From assembly GCA_030710605.1 (NCBI GenBank), contig CP092879.1, positions 26,245,844-26,309,843 on the forward strand: a stretch of 64,000 nucleotides of DNA. The letters are read 5' to 3'. The stretch comes from Cordylochernes scorpioides (Eukaryota > Arthropoda > Arachnida > Pseudoscorpiones > Chernetidae). Of this stretch, positions 33,249-43,879 are shown piece by piece (the first letter of the stretch is position 1; the number at the start of each line of letters is the position of its first letter). Position numbers and translations under genes: made by a program. Under the pieces are notes generated by a model. It saw only the letters and a list, made by a program, of their open reading frames with translations, searched no databases and was not told the origin of the DNA.

Positions 33249-34553
33249 CAGGGTGTACCAGGTAAATTGGGAATTTCAACAATGGTATTTTAACTGAAAT
33301 TTTTTGCAAGTAAAAATTAAAATATCCGAATGAAATTTGACACAGTAGTAGATAAAAGGATATAGTTTTTATTTATTCAATGTAGTTTCCATTATTAGCT
33401 ACAACAGTCTCGAGGCGAGTGCGGAATGAAGCACAGGCCTTGGCGACGATGACCTTGTCCATTTGGGTCATCACCGTGTGAACTGCTTTCTTGACAGACT
33501 GGATGGTGGTATGAGGAGCTTTGTTGACATCTCTCTCAACAACGCCCCATACATAGTAGTCGAGGGGATTGCAATCTGGAGAATTAGGGGGCCAAATATC
33601 AGGACCCCAGTGACTAGGGACGTTAAGTGTCAGCCACGATTGTGTCTTTTTTGCCTTATGGGCTGGAGCTGAGTCCTGTTGGAAGACATACTTCCTTCCT
33701 GCGGCCACCATGTCCATCCAAGGCTTCATAACGGTCTCCAGAACATTGATGTAGGTGTCAGCGTTTATCCTAAGACCCTTCTCAAAGAAATGGGGAGGCA
33801 TGACATCACCTTCACTGCTGATAACGCCAAGGACCATTACGGAGGCAGGAAATTTCGTGTGCATCACGACAGGTATCTCTGAGGGGTCTTTACAGATCCA
33901 GCGATCATTCCTGGGATTTACCTTTTGGTCCACGTCAAAGTTCTTTTCGTCAGAGAAGAACCTTAGCATGCCAAAAGAGTCGTGTTTCAGGTTGTTGAGG
34001 AGGGCAGCAGCCTTTCCTTTTCTGTTATTCTTCATATTCTCAGTCAGCAACTGACCTTTCCGAAGGGCATAAGACTTAAGACCAAGGTCCTCATGGATAG
34101 TTCTGACAATTGTCATAGAGCCAACGTCCATTTCCTTGGCTATGGCCCTCATGCTCTTCCCAGTGTTTCCATCAATCTTCTCCTTGGCATTTTTGACAAA
34201 TTCTTCGCCTCTTACCCTGTCCGATCGACGCGAGTGCTTTTTCCTTGTAGCTATCCCCTCTTTGTTACTGTCGGCCTCATCAAACTGCTTCTTGACACGA
34301 TAAATAGTGGTTTTGGGCAACTTAAGAAAATCCACTATCTCTTTGGGGCTCCTTCCAGCGCGCAGAGCAACGATGATGGCAGCTCGATTTTCAAATTCTC
34401 GGTTACTCTTCATCACTACACTGCGCACACATGTACTGTTGCATTTTACATGAATATGGCTACGTAATGGAAAAAAAAAACAAGTTTTTAATCTCAAGTA
34501 GTTTTTGTTTTATGGACTGTCAAAGTTAGTCCCAATTTACCTGGTACACCCTG
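33249..34553 (-). mobile_element. mariner-family DD37D (maT-like) transposon
   Basis: 1,305 bp with inverted ends starting CAGGGTGTACCAGGTAAATT (about 24 bp, perfect by eye) and TA at both flanks (33,247-33,248; 34,554-34,555). It contains one uninterrupted transposase gene. It lies inside the TA-rich 5' end of a Helitron. Perfect ends plus an open gene suggest a potentially active copy. Confidence 0.95.
33373..34413 (-). CDS. DD37D mariner-like transposase
   Basis: I start it at ATG 34413 (MKSNREFENRAAIIVALRAG), giving 346 residues; the frame stays open 28 codons upstream, but only from a TTG and into the terminal repeat. N-terminal helix-turn-helix: KEIVDFLKLPKTTIYRVKKQ; a second HTH near KSMRAIAKEMDVGSMTIVRT. 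Catalytic: RFFSDEKNF (Asp), YVFQQDSAPAHKAKK (Asp), PPNSPDCNPLDYYVWG (Asp). I count 37 residues between the second and third Asp, the spacing of the maT clade. It would act in the nucleus on its own inverted ends. No stops or shifts are seen. Confidence 0.95.
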   Translation of the reverse strand: MKSNREFENRAAIIVALRAGRSPKEIVDFLKLPKTTIYRVKKQFDEADSNKEGIATRKKHSRRSDRVRGEEFVKNAKEKIDGNTGKSMRAIAKEMDVGSMTIVRTIHEDLGLKSYALRKGQLLTENMKNNRKGKAAALLNNLKHDSFGMLRFFSDEKNFDVDQKVNPRNDRWICKDPSEIPVVMHTKFPASVMVLGVISSEGDVMPPHFFEKGLRINADTYINVLETVMKPWMDMVAAGRKYVFQQDSAPAHKAKKTQSWLTLNVPSHWGPDIWPPNSPDCNPLDYYVWGVVERDVNKAPHTTIQSVKKAVHTVMTQMDKVIVAKACASFRTRLETVVANNGNYIE

Positions 34554-34702
34554 TAGAAGATATATCTTTATTGCTTATTGGAGCGGGAGAGGACCTAGAG
34601 GAAGACTGCGGATTGCAACCTACGAGGAAGACAAGAATAAATAAACACAATAACTTTAAAAGGTAATTTATTTTTATTTAATTTTATTTATTTACTTTTA
34701 AT

Positions 34703-35847
34703 ATGGAAACCCGCTCGGGAAACGTGTATAACACCAAGAAGGAAGAAACCAAGGTCGACGACCCTGCAAAGCTTCAACTTGGTGCAACAATTGGTAGAGA
34801 TGCTGGTTTCGAACCAGTTGCTTTGAACCCCAATATAGAAATTCCGAAATATGGTGGGACAGAAGACCCTCGCCCATGGATAGAATCCCTCGAAGAGATT
34901 GGTTTCCTCTATCATTGGGCAGACTACATAATTGCCCGTTATGCCGCCATGAACATGACCGGAAGCGCTAAACCCTGGTTGAATTTACACAAAGCTAGTT
35001 TCACGAGCTGGGAAAATATTAAAATCCGCCTCATTCAGGATTTTTCTTTGGACGCGAATAAAGAAGAACTAGAATGAAGCTCAACAGAATGCAACACTGG
35101 AATGAACCAGCAATCAGGTTCGCGGAAGACATTCTAGTGTTGTGCAACAAGGTTTACCCCGCAATGGAAGAAGAAACAAAAATTGAACATGTTATTGGAG
35201 GACTGAAAAAAGAGTACTCATTCGCGCTCTACCTGAACCCTCCTAAAACGACCGATGACCTTCTTGTCGTGTGCAAGAAAATGGATTATTTTGAAAAGAA
35301 GTATCGGGAACGTGTGGAGAAATCCAGAAACCTATATAACGGTCCACGCTATTCTAGACCCCAACAACAATCGAGTTATGTGCCGCCGACTACCACACGA
35401 AACTACCAGACCACTTCCAGGCCCCAAGCCTCTGTTTCCAATAATTACAAGAACGACTCCCCTCCTACTCCCAGACAGTATCGAAACAACTTTCCCCAGC
35501 CCTCTACCCCTAGACGTCCTTATAATCCTAACTTTGTACCGAAACCAAACCTTCAGAGAAACACCTACAATAAAAGCCAAGAAGTGAGCAAAAATAGGAC
35601 GGAAGATGAAAGACCAATCTGCTTTAAGTGTAACAAGCCAGGGCACGTGGCCCGTTATTGTAGGGTCAAGTTTATAAGAATCCTAGAAGAGGATCCAACA
35701 GATACCCAAGAGAAGGTCGAAGAGAAATGCCAAATGAATGAAATATCAGAGAAATCAGGACCTCGGCTTTATGTTGATGTATGTCATAGCACACAGACAA
35801 ATATTCCTACCCGGAATAGATATTCCGTGTTGGAAGATTTAAACTAA
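34703..35847 (+). pseudogene. gypsy 2 Gag
   Basis: ATG at 34703 begins METRSGNVYNTKK and reads through the presumed LTR end (LGATIG) into capsid. GTEDPRPWIESLEEIGFLYH is conserved with gypsy 1. The frame breaks at 35,074, where a 1-base shift moves it into the next frame (MKLNRMQHWNEPAIRFAEDI onward). Then comes a Pro/Asn/Thr-rich linker and one CCHC zinc knuckle (CFKCNKPGHVARYC) near 35,625, ending RNRYSVLEDLN. Full-length apart from the shift, so it is the better reference for the family's Gag. Confidence 0.88.
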
Positions 35848-35879
35848 GCGTCGCGCCTGAATCTGTCAATCAAAGCAAG

Positions 35880-36387
35880 TCGGCCATAAACGGAATCAAG
35901 AAGTTGGACCCTAAATACAAATTAAAAATTAATGTGGACAAGATAGGGACTTTTGAAGCTTTGGTTGATACAGGTGCTGACCTCTCAGTGGTCGACCTCA
36001 GAACGGCCCTCGATACAGGCCATGGTATAAGTAAACTCGCAAAAATTTGTGCAGGACCCGATGGAAAAAAATAGGACATGGTAGGAAGTATGTTTTTAAA
36101 TATAAAAATTGATGACGAATCATTATCAAACAACTTTGTGATATTGAAAACGCATTTACGGACATTAATTCTTGGGAGAGATTTCCTTAAGAAAATGAAC
36201 GCGAAAATAGATTGTAAGCAAGAAACTATAAAATACGATTTGACGAATAATGATGACGAAATCAATTTTGAAATGTTGAAAATAAAGAGTGCCAAGGATT
36301 CCATTGTACCGGAATGTTCCATTAAATTGATCAAGGCATTGGGTAGAAACAGAGGATGGGGAATATACTATCGAGGAGAGCAGCAAA
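35880..36387 (+). pseudogene. gypsy 2 protease
   Basis: Starts near KKLDPKYKLKINVDKIG, with the active site ALVDTGADLSVVD near 35,965 and the flap-side block LILGRDFLKKMNA near 36,170. An in-frame TAG (36,072-36,074) interrupts it after GPDGKK, and a 1-base shift near 36,345 precedes ETEDGEYTIEESSKM, which runs in frame into the RT. Protease and RT were therefore one polyprotein. Confidence 0.85.
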
Positions 36388-37900
36388 ATGTTTCAAACAA
36401 ATGGACTTCGTCTAGCAAGAAGCTTGATCAATGTTATAAATAGGGAAACACATATCTGGATAACTAATCCGTATCCTCGACCGTTAAAAATAATGAAAAA
36501 CCAAACATTGGCTTTTGGAAGTAGTCCAGCGAAAATAAATGTGATTCGAGAAAGAGAGGTAGAAGAGAACGAAGAACCTAGATTCCAAATAAACGAAAAT
36601 CTTTCACCAAAGGAACAGAAGGAGTTAAAACAAGTTTTAGAAGGGTATGGAGATCTGTTTTCGTCGAGATTAGGGAGAACCAATTTGGCAAAACATCGGA
36701 TAGACACAGAAGACGCGAAGCCAATTAAACACAAGCCTTACCGGGTAAGTGCTAAAGAACGAGATATTATAAAAGAGCAAATTGACGAGATGCTTACAGA
36801 AGGCATAATTAGGCCATCTTCTAGCCCCTGGTCTTTCCCAGTAATATTGGTCAAGAAGCGAGATGGTAAATACAGATTTTGTGTGGACTACGGAAAACTG
36901 AATAATGTGACAGTAAAAGATGTCTATCCGATCCCTAGAATAGACGAAGTTATGGATACTCTCCAAGGATCTACATACTTCTCAGCAATAGACCTCAGAT
37001 CTGGATATTGGCAAGTTGAAGTCGAAGAAAGAGACAAAGAGAAAACAGCTTTCACTACAGCGCATGGATTATATGAATTCAACGTGATGCCTTTCGGACT
37101 TTGTAACGCGCCTGCTACCTTTGAGAGAAATATGGAGAATATGCTTAGAAATCTAAGATGGCAAATTTATTTGTGTTATCTGGATGATGTTATCATATAT
37201 AGCCCGGATTTTCCAACGCACCTCAAAAAACTTGAAGCTGTTTTTAGATGTTTTCGTGAATCTAATTTAAGGTTAAACGACAAAAAATGCCGATTTGCTT
37301 TTGAAGAATTGGAGATTCTCGGCTATATAACGAGCAAACATGGTATAAAACCCGCGGAACATAACATCAAAGCTGTAAGAAATTTTCTTCGGCCCAAAAA
37401 GGTCAAAGAAGTACAATCCTTTTTGGGAATGTGTTCATATTTTATAGAAAATTCATCAAAGATTTCTCAAAAATTGCTGACCCTTTGACCAACCTTATAA
37501 AAAAAGTGTATCATTTACCTGGACAGAAAGACAAGAGGAAGCGTTTCAAACCCTAAAAACAGCACTATTAAGTCCACCAATTTTAGGTCACTTCAATCCA
37601 AATGCGCCTACTTATGTTCATACTGATGCGTCCAACATCGGCATAGGTGCAACACTTGTCCAAGACATCGGTGGTGAAGAGAAGGTGATCTCATATTTGA
37701 GTCGTACCCTAAGTAAAGCGGAGCAAATTTATTCAACAACTGAAAGAGAATGTCTGGCCGTTGTCTGGTCAATGTCAAAATTACGGCCCTACCTTTATGG
37801 AAGACACTTTAAAATAGTAACAGACCATCACGCCTTATGCTGGCTCAAAAACTTGAAGGATCCAACAGGTGATTGGCAAGATGGGCATTAAAAATTCAAG
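36388..37900 (+). pseudogene. gypsy 2 reverse transcriptase and RNase H
   Basis: A long open stretch (36,388-37,488) holds the complete RT palm: [48 protein letters not shown] and CYLDDVIIYS (catalytic YLDD), then LGMCSYF. A frameshift near 37,440 follows. RNase H motifs are [29 protein letters not shown] and [13 protein letters not shown]. Another 1-base loss near 37,880 (DWQDGH versus [11 protein letters not shown]) breaks the end. Confidence 0.9.
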
Positions 37901-38806
37901 AATATGACTTCGATATAATACATAAATCAGGAAAGAAGCATCTGGACGCTGATGGCTTATCTAGGGGACCCTTACCAGAAACTGATTGGGATGAGGATTT
38001 TGAAAGGCTATTTTTAAATCAAATAACAGACGAAGAGGATAAGTTTATCGAAAGTGTTAAGAAAAACCTTAATGGAAGCAGGCGATCAATTGCGCAAAAC
38101 TTTAAAGTAGAAGATGGATGCCTCTTTAAGAAAAACCCGAACCCTGAAGGCAGGGCGTGGTTGCTTGTGGTTCCAGAGAAGAAAAAGAGAGAAATTATGA
38201 AAGAATATCACAATCATATTTCGAATGGCCATCTGAGTGTCGCCAGAACCATGTACCGAATAAAGAGTAAATACTTTTGGCCATCCATGCTAAAGGATGT
38301 CTCAGAATTCGTTAAGACGTGTCACCTTTGCCAAAGTAGAAAAGGCTCAAACCAATTACCTTCTGGACTACTACAGCCCATTCCCCCAGCCAACTTTCCT
38401 TTCGAAAGAATTGGAATTGACTTTGTTGGTCCATTGCCATCTACGAAAAACAGAAAAAATGGATAATCGTGCTGACGGACTACTACACTAGATATGCAGA
38501 AACAAAAGCAGTCTCGGAAGCAACAGTGAAAGAAATTTCAAAATTTCTAGTAGAGGATATTTTTCTCCGGCACGGAGCCCCACAATATCTTATTAGTGAC
38601 AGGGGCTCTCAATTTACCAGTAATTTAATGGAAGAGGTGATGAAAATGTGCAGGATTAAACATTGCTTCACAACGAGATATCATCCCCAGACTAATGGAT
38701 TGACAGAACGGTTAAATAGAACATTGATCAATATGCTCAGTATGTATGTGAACACTGATCAGAAGAATTGGGACGAAATACTCCCGTTCATCACCCACGC
38801 TTCCGT
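37873..38806 (+). pseudogene. gypsy 2 integrase, 3'-truncated
   Basis: [20 protein letters not shown] links to the HHCC zinc domain (YHNHISNGHL ... KTCHLCQ), then RIGIDFVGPL (Asp), a frameshift/stop near 38,462, LISDRGSQFT (Asp) and TNGLTERLN (Glu). The DDE core is complete, but the C-terminal domain seen in gypsy 1 is missing: after PFITHA the reading runs into tRNA-unit DNA. Confidence 0.9.
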
Positions 38807-38936
38807 GACAGAGGCCGATGAGGAAAAACGGTCGTGACTATATATAGGGATTATATTATATTATTATTATATCCCTATATAAGTCACGACCGTCTTTCCT
38901 CATCGGCCTCTGTCACGGATGCGCGCGCATCTACCA
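38806..38936. repeat. Inverted repeat of tRNA-Tyr flanking DNA
   Basis: CCGTGACAGAGGCCGATGAG with GGTCGTGACTATATA on the left is followed, after about 20 bp of AT-rich spacer, by its reverse complement (TATAAGTCACGACC, CTCATCGGCCTCTGTCACGG). Arms are about 48 bp with few mismatches. The left arm is the exact point where gypsy 2 integrase stops. DNA of this shape would form a hairpin. Confidence 0.9.
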
Positions 38937-38944
38937 AAAAAAAC

Positions 38945-39033
38945 TCCCTCGAGCCGGATTTGAACCAGCGACCTAAGGATCACCGCTTAATTACATCTAC
39001 AGTCCTCCGCTCTGCCAACTGAGCTATCGAGGG
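38945..39033 (-). tRNA. tRNA-Tyr (GTA) with 16-nt intron, copy 2
   Basis: Same cloverleaf as copy 1 with C1-G72, GTA anticodon and an A discriminator. The intron after position 37 is 16 nt and unlike that of copy 1. A T-run follows the 3' end, and the TTATAAGG box is upstream. It appears functional. Confidence 0.94.
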
Positions 39034-39371
39034 ATACAAACCGATGAATAAGTTTACCTTATAAAGTCAAATAATCCTATTTCTACACAAAATGTACTCA
39101 TACCTAACTAATAAATTAAGATTTTGAACAAATACTTATATCATTTCTCACATATTAATATATATATATTTATATTTTGAAAATAGAATATATATTAAGA
39201 AAAAGGCATAGTTACCTTATCCCAGTACAATATCACATTTGTACTATTTTTTCACATAGAATATATATATAGTCACCACCGTCTTTCCTCATCGGCCGCC
39301 TCTGTCACGGATGCGCGCGCACAGAGAGGTCACGTGCTCGCCGGCAGCCAATAAAAATAAAAAATAAAAAC

Positions 39372-39458
39372 TCCCTCGAGCCGGATTTGAACCGGCGACC
39401 TAAGGATCACCGTTGTAACATCTACAGTCCTCCGCTCTGCCAACTGAGCTATCGAGGG
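39372..39458 (-). tRNA. tRNA-Tyr (GTA) with 14-nt intron, copy 3
   Basis: Matches copy 1 including the intron. One T-stem difference (GCCGG instead of GCTGG) turns a G-T pair into a G-C pair, so folding is preserved. The terminator T-run and upstream box are present. It appears functional. Confidence 0.94.
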
Positions 39459-39636
39459 ATACAAACTGTATGAATAAGTTTACCTTATAAAGTCAACTAA
39501 TCCTATTTCTACACAAAATGTACTCATACATATATTATATTATATTATTATTATTATTATTACTATATATAGTCACGACCGTCTTTCCTCATCGTCCTCT
39601 GTCACGGATGCGCGCGCATCTACCAAAAAAAAAAAC

Positions 39637-39725
39637 TCCCTCGAGGCGGATTTGAACCAGCGACCTAAGGATCACCGCTTAATTACATTTACAGTCCTCC
39701 GCTCTGCCAACTGAGCTATCGAGGG
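39637..39725 (-). tRNA. tRNA-Tyr copy 4, probably degenerate
   Basis: Same length and intron type as copy 2, but two changes look harmful: G37 next to the anticodon is A, and one T-stem base (CCGGC becoming CCGCC) mispairs. It may be a decaying duplicate, although the A and B boxes are still close to consensus. Confidence 0.8.
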
Positions 39726-39860
39726 ATACAAACCGATGAATAAGTTTACCTTATAAAGTCAACTAATCCTATTTCTACACAAAATGTACTCATACCTAAC
39801 TAATAAATTAAGATTTTGAACAAATACTTATATCATTTCGCACATATTAATATAGATAAA

Positions 39861-40189
39861 TTTATATTTTGAAAATAGAACAATCCAAATTTAAAATCAT
39901 TAGATTAAAAAAAAAAAGGCAAATATTGGCAAATACATCTCTTAATCAATTCAATATATATGCCTTTTCATTATTCTATATACAGTTACGAGCGTCATTC
40001 CTCATCGGCCTCTGTCACCGTTTGCTTTTTTTTTTTTTGGAATGGCGCCCTCCTATTGGTTGGCTACGATCACGCCACCTTTGCCCCCCATCATGCCTTC
40101 CCCAGTAAGAGACGCCTACGGAAGCCAACAGTACATAGACAGATAAAGCACATAGGTTATAGTTATTAACTAATATATGCATTTATTTA
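39861..40189. other. Spacer with a partial tRNA-unit flank
   Basis: AT-rich DNA, then a diverged tRNA-unit flank (CGAGCGTCATTCCTCATCGG at about 39,988) without any tRNA behind it, followed by a T-run and GC-rich unique sequence (GGCGCCCTCCTATTGG). No gene is seen. Confidence 0.55.
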
Positions 40190-40424
40190 AGGCGCCAATT
40201 TATAATTGTAACAAATAGCATTTGAATCAAAACATTCAATCGGGTAAAACACGGGCGTTGCCCGGGTCATTCGGCTAGTATTATATAAATATATGACGTA
40301 ACGAATTATATTATCATTATTTTCATAATATTCTGTGTGTTCCCGAATATTATTATCAATAATATTCGTTAGGCAAACTTTCACTCGGATAAAACCCGGG
40401 CGAAGCCGGGTACACATCCGCTAG
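40190..40424 (+). repeat. Two Helitron 3' ends
   Basis: First end: ATCGGGTAAAACACGGGCGTTGC hairpin and CTAG at 40,275-40,278 followed by T; it is the same subfamily as the Helitron at 32,728. Second end: AAACCCGGGCGAAGCCGGG hairpin and CTAG at 40,421-40,424 followed by T; it is the same subfamily as the one at 28,541. Their 5' ends are not recognisable. Confidence 0.75.
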
Positions 40425-40429
40425 TATTT

Positions 40430-40795
40430 TTATATAAATAATATTTTATATGGAATTAGAGTAAGTAGTTTTATAAATATATATAAATCTAAGGGCAATT
40501 ATTGAAGTAAAATATATAAAATTGCATATATTTATAATATTGTTTTTTCATTTACATCATTTTTTGCGCATATATTTATATAGTAATAAGTTTGATGTCA
40601 TAACCTTTCCTCCAATAGATGAATATCATGGTTAAAAAGGCATTATATCCATAACTTGAGAAAGTGAGGTAATCGAAAAAATAATAATGATACCACATTA
40701 ATCAGCATAAAAAGTTAACCCAGATAATGTTTTGTTTATTTGAGGAGGAGAATTTTTTGTTTTCATTTTGTGTACTAGTGTTCTCTAATTAATAG
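40430..40795. other. AT-rich spacer without features
   Basis: AT-rich sequence with no open frame above background, no RNA-like fold and no repeat shared with the rest of the window that I could see. Confidence 0.5.
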
Positions 40796-41600
40796 TGTGT
40801 AGAAACTATACAAACAGAGTCAATACACAATTTCTGGATAGAAAAATTATCTAATTTTATTAGACGCATCTCTGATAAGGCACAATTTGGATTATAGATT
40901 ATAAAAACAAGGTAATAAGACAAATTCAAATAGATAAATAGTGTGTGACGTTTCGGTAAAAGCGTTGTTATGGTCTTAATGTTGATTTGGTCTTATTACC
41001 TTGTGTTTAGATGTATCTCTATTAATAGAGGAAACAATGCGCCATCTATATATAGCAAATAAAAACATTAAGACGCAAATGTTTCTTCAAACATAAATCA
41101 AATTAGATTAAATTGGCGAAACCGCCGGGAGGGTTCACCACTGATGAGCCAAGCCCTCCCAAATTTTTGCATCGCAGTTGGGACAGTAGAAATTTGATTT
41201 ATGTGTGAAAGAAACATTCGTGTCTTAATGGTTTTATTTGTTATTTTTTGATATCTTCTGATAATACCCACCAAAAGGTGCTTCAAATTTAGTTTACAAT
41301 TATCAATAAATTAATCAAAGAACAAACAGAACCTTGGAACGATAGATAGAACAAATCACTTCTCTCCTGGTAGTTCTCAAATGAAGTTTTACCGCTGACA
41401 ACTACCGTTCAAAATAGCATTTGTATGTGATAAATAAATATCATTATTTATATTTGTAACTTTTATAGACGAGTATGATTCTTTTAAAAATTAAACAATA
41501 TCAACTGCCCTTACTGCAATGGAAAATATATGAGAGGGCCTGGCTCATCAGTAGTGAACCCTCCCAGCGGTTCCCTTTATTGACGGAGGAACAGGAACGC
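40795..41600. repeat. Foldback segment, copy 1
   Basis: Duplicated almost unchanged at 61,085-61,880. It contains nested inverted repeats. Inner arms: about 41,057-41,105 (ACATTAAGACGCAAATGTTTC) against 41,190-41,240 (GAAACATTCGTGTCTTAATG). Outer arms: 41,104-41,187 (GCGAAACCGCCGGGAGGG, CACCACTGATGAGCC) against 41,501-41,574 (GGCTCATCAGTAGTG, CCTCCCAGCGGTTCC). There is also an inverted AACACAAGGTAAT-type pair near 40,910 and 40,985. No gene. A foldback or non-autonomous DNA transposon is the best explanation. Confidence 0.7.
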
Positions 41601-43871
41601 CAGTAAAAGTAAAATACACATAGTTTAATGAAGGTGGAATAAAAAAGCTTGGAGACGGTGGAATACACATATTTAATTGATGGATAATCAGGGCCGCCAA
41701 ATACTGTGGTGAAAATCTTTTATTCACGGTGATATATGTAAGAAAGAGACGGTGGAATACACATCTGAGACGAGAAAGTATTTATATTTTATTGAGAGCA
41801 GTACAAAGTTGCCAGAGAAGCGGGTGAGTAAACATGTTTAATTGACAGAGGTACGGAGATACCAGAGACGTAGGAGTACACACGTTTTATTGACAGAAAT
41901 ACTGAGATACCAGAGACGGGGGAGTACACATGTTTTATTAACAGAAATACTGAGATGACAGAGACGTAGGAGTACACCTCTTTTATTGTCAGAAGTAAAG
42001 AGATGACAGTGACGCGGGTGAGTACACATATTTTATTAACAGAAGTACAAAGTAACTAGAGACGGGGAAGTACACATGTTTTATTGACAGAAGTACAGAG
42101 ATGCAAGAGACGAGGGGGAACACATGTTTTATTGATATAAGTACTTAGATGACAGAGACTGGAAGGTACACATGTTTTATAGAGAGAAATACAGAGATGT
42201 CAGAGACGAGAGAGTACAAATATTTTCTTGACAAAAGTACAGAGATGCCAGGGACGGGTGAGTACACTTATCTTTTTGAAAGAAGTACAGAGTTACCAGA
42301 TACGGGAGAGTACACATGTTTATTTTCAGAAGTACAGAGATGCCAGAGACGGAGGAGTTCTCATATTTCATTAGCAGAAGTACAGAGTTTTAGAGAGGCG
42401 GGAGAGTATACATGTTTTATTTACAGAAGTACAGAGATTCCAGGGACGAGGGAGTTCATATGTTTCATTGACAGCAGTAAATAGATTCCTGAGACGCAAG
42501 GGTGTACACATGTTCTATTGACAGAAGTACAAAGAGGCCACAGACCCGAGAGAGTAAACGTGTTTTATTGACAGAGGTACAGAGATACAAGATACGGGAT
42601 TGCCCAAATAATATATTGACAGAAGCAAAGAAATGCCACAAACGGGGGAGTACTCATATTTTATTGACAAATGTACAGAGATGCCAGAGACGGAGGAGTA
42701 CACATGTTTTATTGAAAGAAGTAGAGAGATACCAGAAACGGGAGAGTACACATGTTTATTGCCAGAAATACATAGAGACAGAGACTAGGCAGAACACATG
42801 TTTTATTGACAGAAGTACAGGGTTGTCAGAGACACAGGGGAGTACACAGGTTTTTTTTACTGAAGTACAAAGATGCCCGAGATGGGTAATTGCACAGGTT
42901 TTATTGAGAGAAGAACACAGATAGAAGAGACGAGGAAGTTCATATGTTTTAATGAAAGCAGTACAGAGATTCCAGAGACGCAGGGGTGTAAACATGCTCC
43001 ATTGACAGAATAACAGAGATTCCAGAGATGGGGTTGTCTAAACAATATATTGACAGAAGTACAGAGATGCCATAAACGGGAGAGTACTCATATTTTATTG
43101 ACAAATGTACAGAGATGCCAAAGACGGTTTGAACAAATAATTTATTGACAGAAGTACAGAGAGGCCAGAAATGAGGGAGTACACATGTTTTATTGATAGA
43201 AGTAAAGAGATGCCAGAGAACGGTGAGTACATATATTTTTGAGAGAAGTTTAGAAATACCAGATAGGCGGGGGAGTACACATGTTTTATTGACAGAAGTA
43301 CAGAGATGCCAGAGCCGCGGTATAGTAAACATGTTTTATTGGGTGAGGTACAGAAATTCCAGAGACATGGGGAAGGACACATGTTTTATTGACAGATGTA
43401 TAGAGATGTCAGAGACGCGTTGGAGTACAAATATTTTATTGACCGAAGTACAAAGATGCCAGAGACGCGGGGTAGTACACATGTTTTATTGACATAAGTA
43501 CATAGATGCCAGAGACACAGAGGAGTAAACATTTTTATTAACTAAGGTACAGAGACGCCAGAGACTCGGGTGAGTACACATGTTTTATTGAGATAAGTAC
43601 AGAGATGCCAGCGACGCGGGGGAGTACGCATTTTTATTGACAGAATTACAGATATGCCAGAGACGGGCAAGTATACATGTTTTTTGAAAGAAGTACAGAG
43701 ATTCCAGAGACACGGGGGAGTACACATTTTTTATTTACAGAAGTACAGAGGTGCCAGAGACGCGCGGTTGTGTACAAATATTTTATAGACAGAAGTAAAG
43801 ATATCTCAGAGACGCGGGGGAGTAAACAAATTTTATTGACATAAGTACAGAGACGCTCGGTTGTAAAAAGA
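41600..43871. repeat. 48-bp satellite array, block 3
   Basis: Starts with diverged monomers (GGTGGAATACACATATTTAATT) and becomes regular 48-bp monomers from about 41,780. The order of variants at 41,800-42,220 (CACCTCTTTTATTGTCAGAAG and neighbours) recurs at about 63,600-64,000. It ends at the Helitron (43,872). No gene is seen. Confidence 0.92.
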
Positions 43872-43879
43872 TCTATATA

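Larger units (their letters stand above)
32728..34557 (-). mobile_element. Helitron (minus strand) split by a mariner
   Basis: The 3' end is at 32,728-32,731 (CTAG, followed by T on the minus strand) with a hairpin (CCCGGGCGTTGCCAGGG) just inside. The 5' end is the TCTATATATA motif reconstructed across the mariner insertion: GA at 34,556-34,557 on one side, and TATATATAAAAATGAATG (minus) at about 33,230-33,248 on the other. Without the mariner it is about 520 bp and non-coding. The base before the 5' TC is not the expected A, so that end may be off by a base or two. Confidence 0.65.
34558..38806 (+). mobile_element. Ty3/gypsy-type retrotransposon 2, damaged and truncated
   Basis: Same family as gypsy 1 but on the plus strand. 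Gag, protease, RT, RNase H and most of integrase are present in order. The 3' part is missing: after PFITHA the sequence switches abruptly into the tRNA-Tyr flanking unit at about 38,806. A 5' LTR should end at TGCAACA, 34,789, but its start cannot be recognised; the Helitron/mariner nest begins just upstream. At least four frameshifts and a stop make it dead. Confidence 0.88.
38869..39860 (-). repeat. Tandem cluster of tRNA-Tyr units
   Basis: Three units, each with a tRNA-Tyr gene plus conserved flanks: TAGTCACGACCGTCTTTCCT and GGATGCGCGCGCA on one side, GAATAAGTTTACCTTATAAAG and TTCTACACAAAATGTACTCA on the other. Two types alternate. Units 2 and 4 lack the GTCACGTGCTCG segment and carry a 16-nt intron; unit 3 (and isolated unit 1 at 31.5 kb) keep it and carry a 14-nt intron. 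Units 2 and 4 also share about 65 bp further out (ATTAAGATTTTGAACAAATA). Confidence 0.9.

Noticed and set aside
33982..34467. A 161-residue plus-strand frame
   Set aside because: Lies antisense within the intact mariner transposase gene and its terminal region; a shadow frame.
34414..34497. An upstream start for the DD37D transposase
   Set aside because: The extra 28 codons begin at TTG and run into the element end; the ATG at 34413 gives the family-typical N-terminus.
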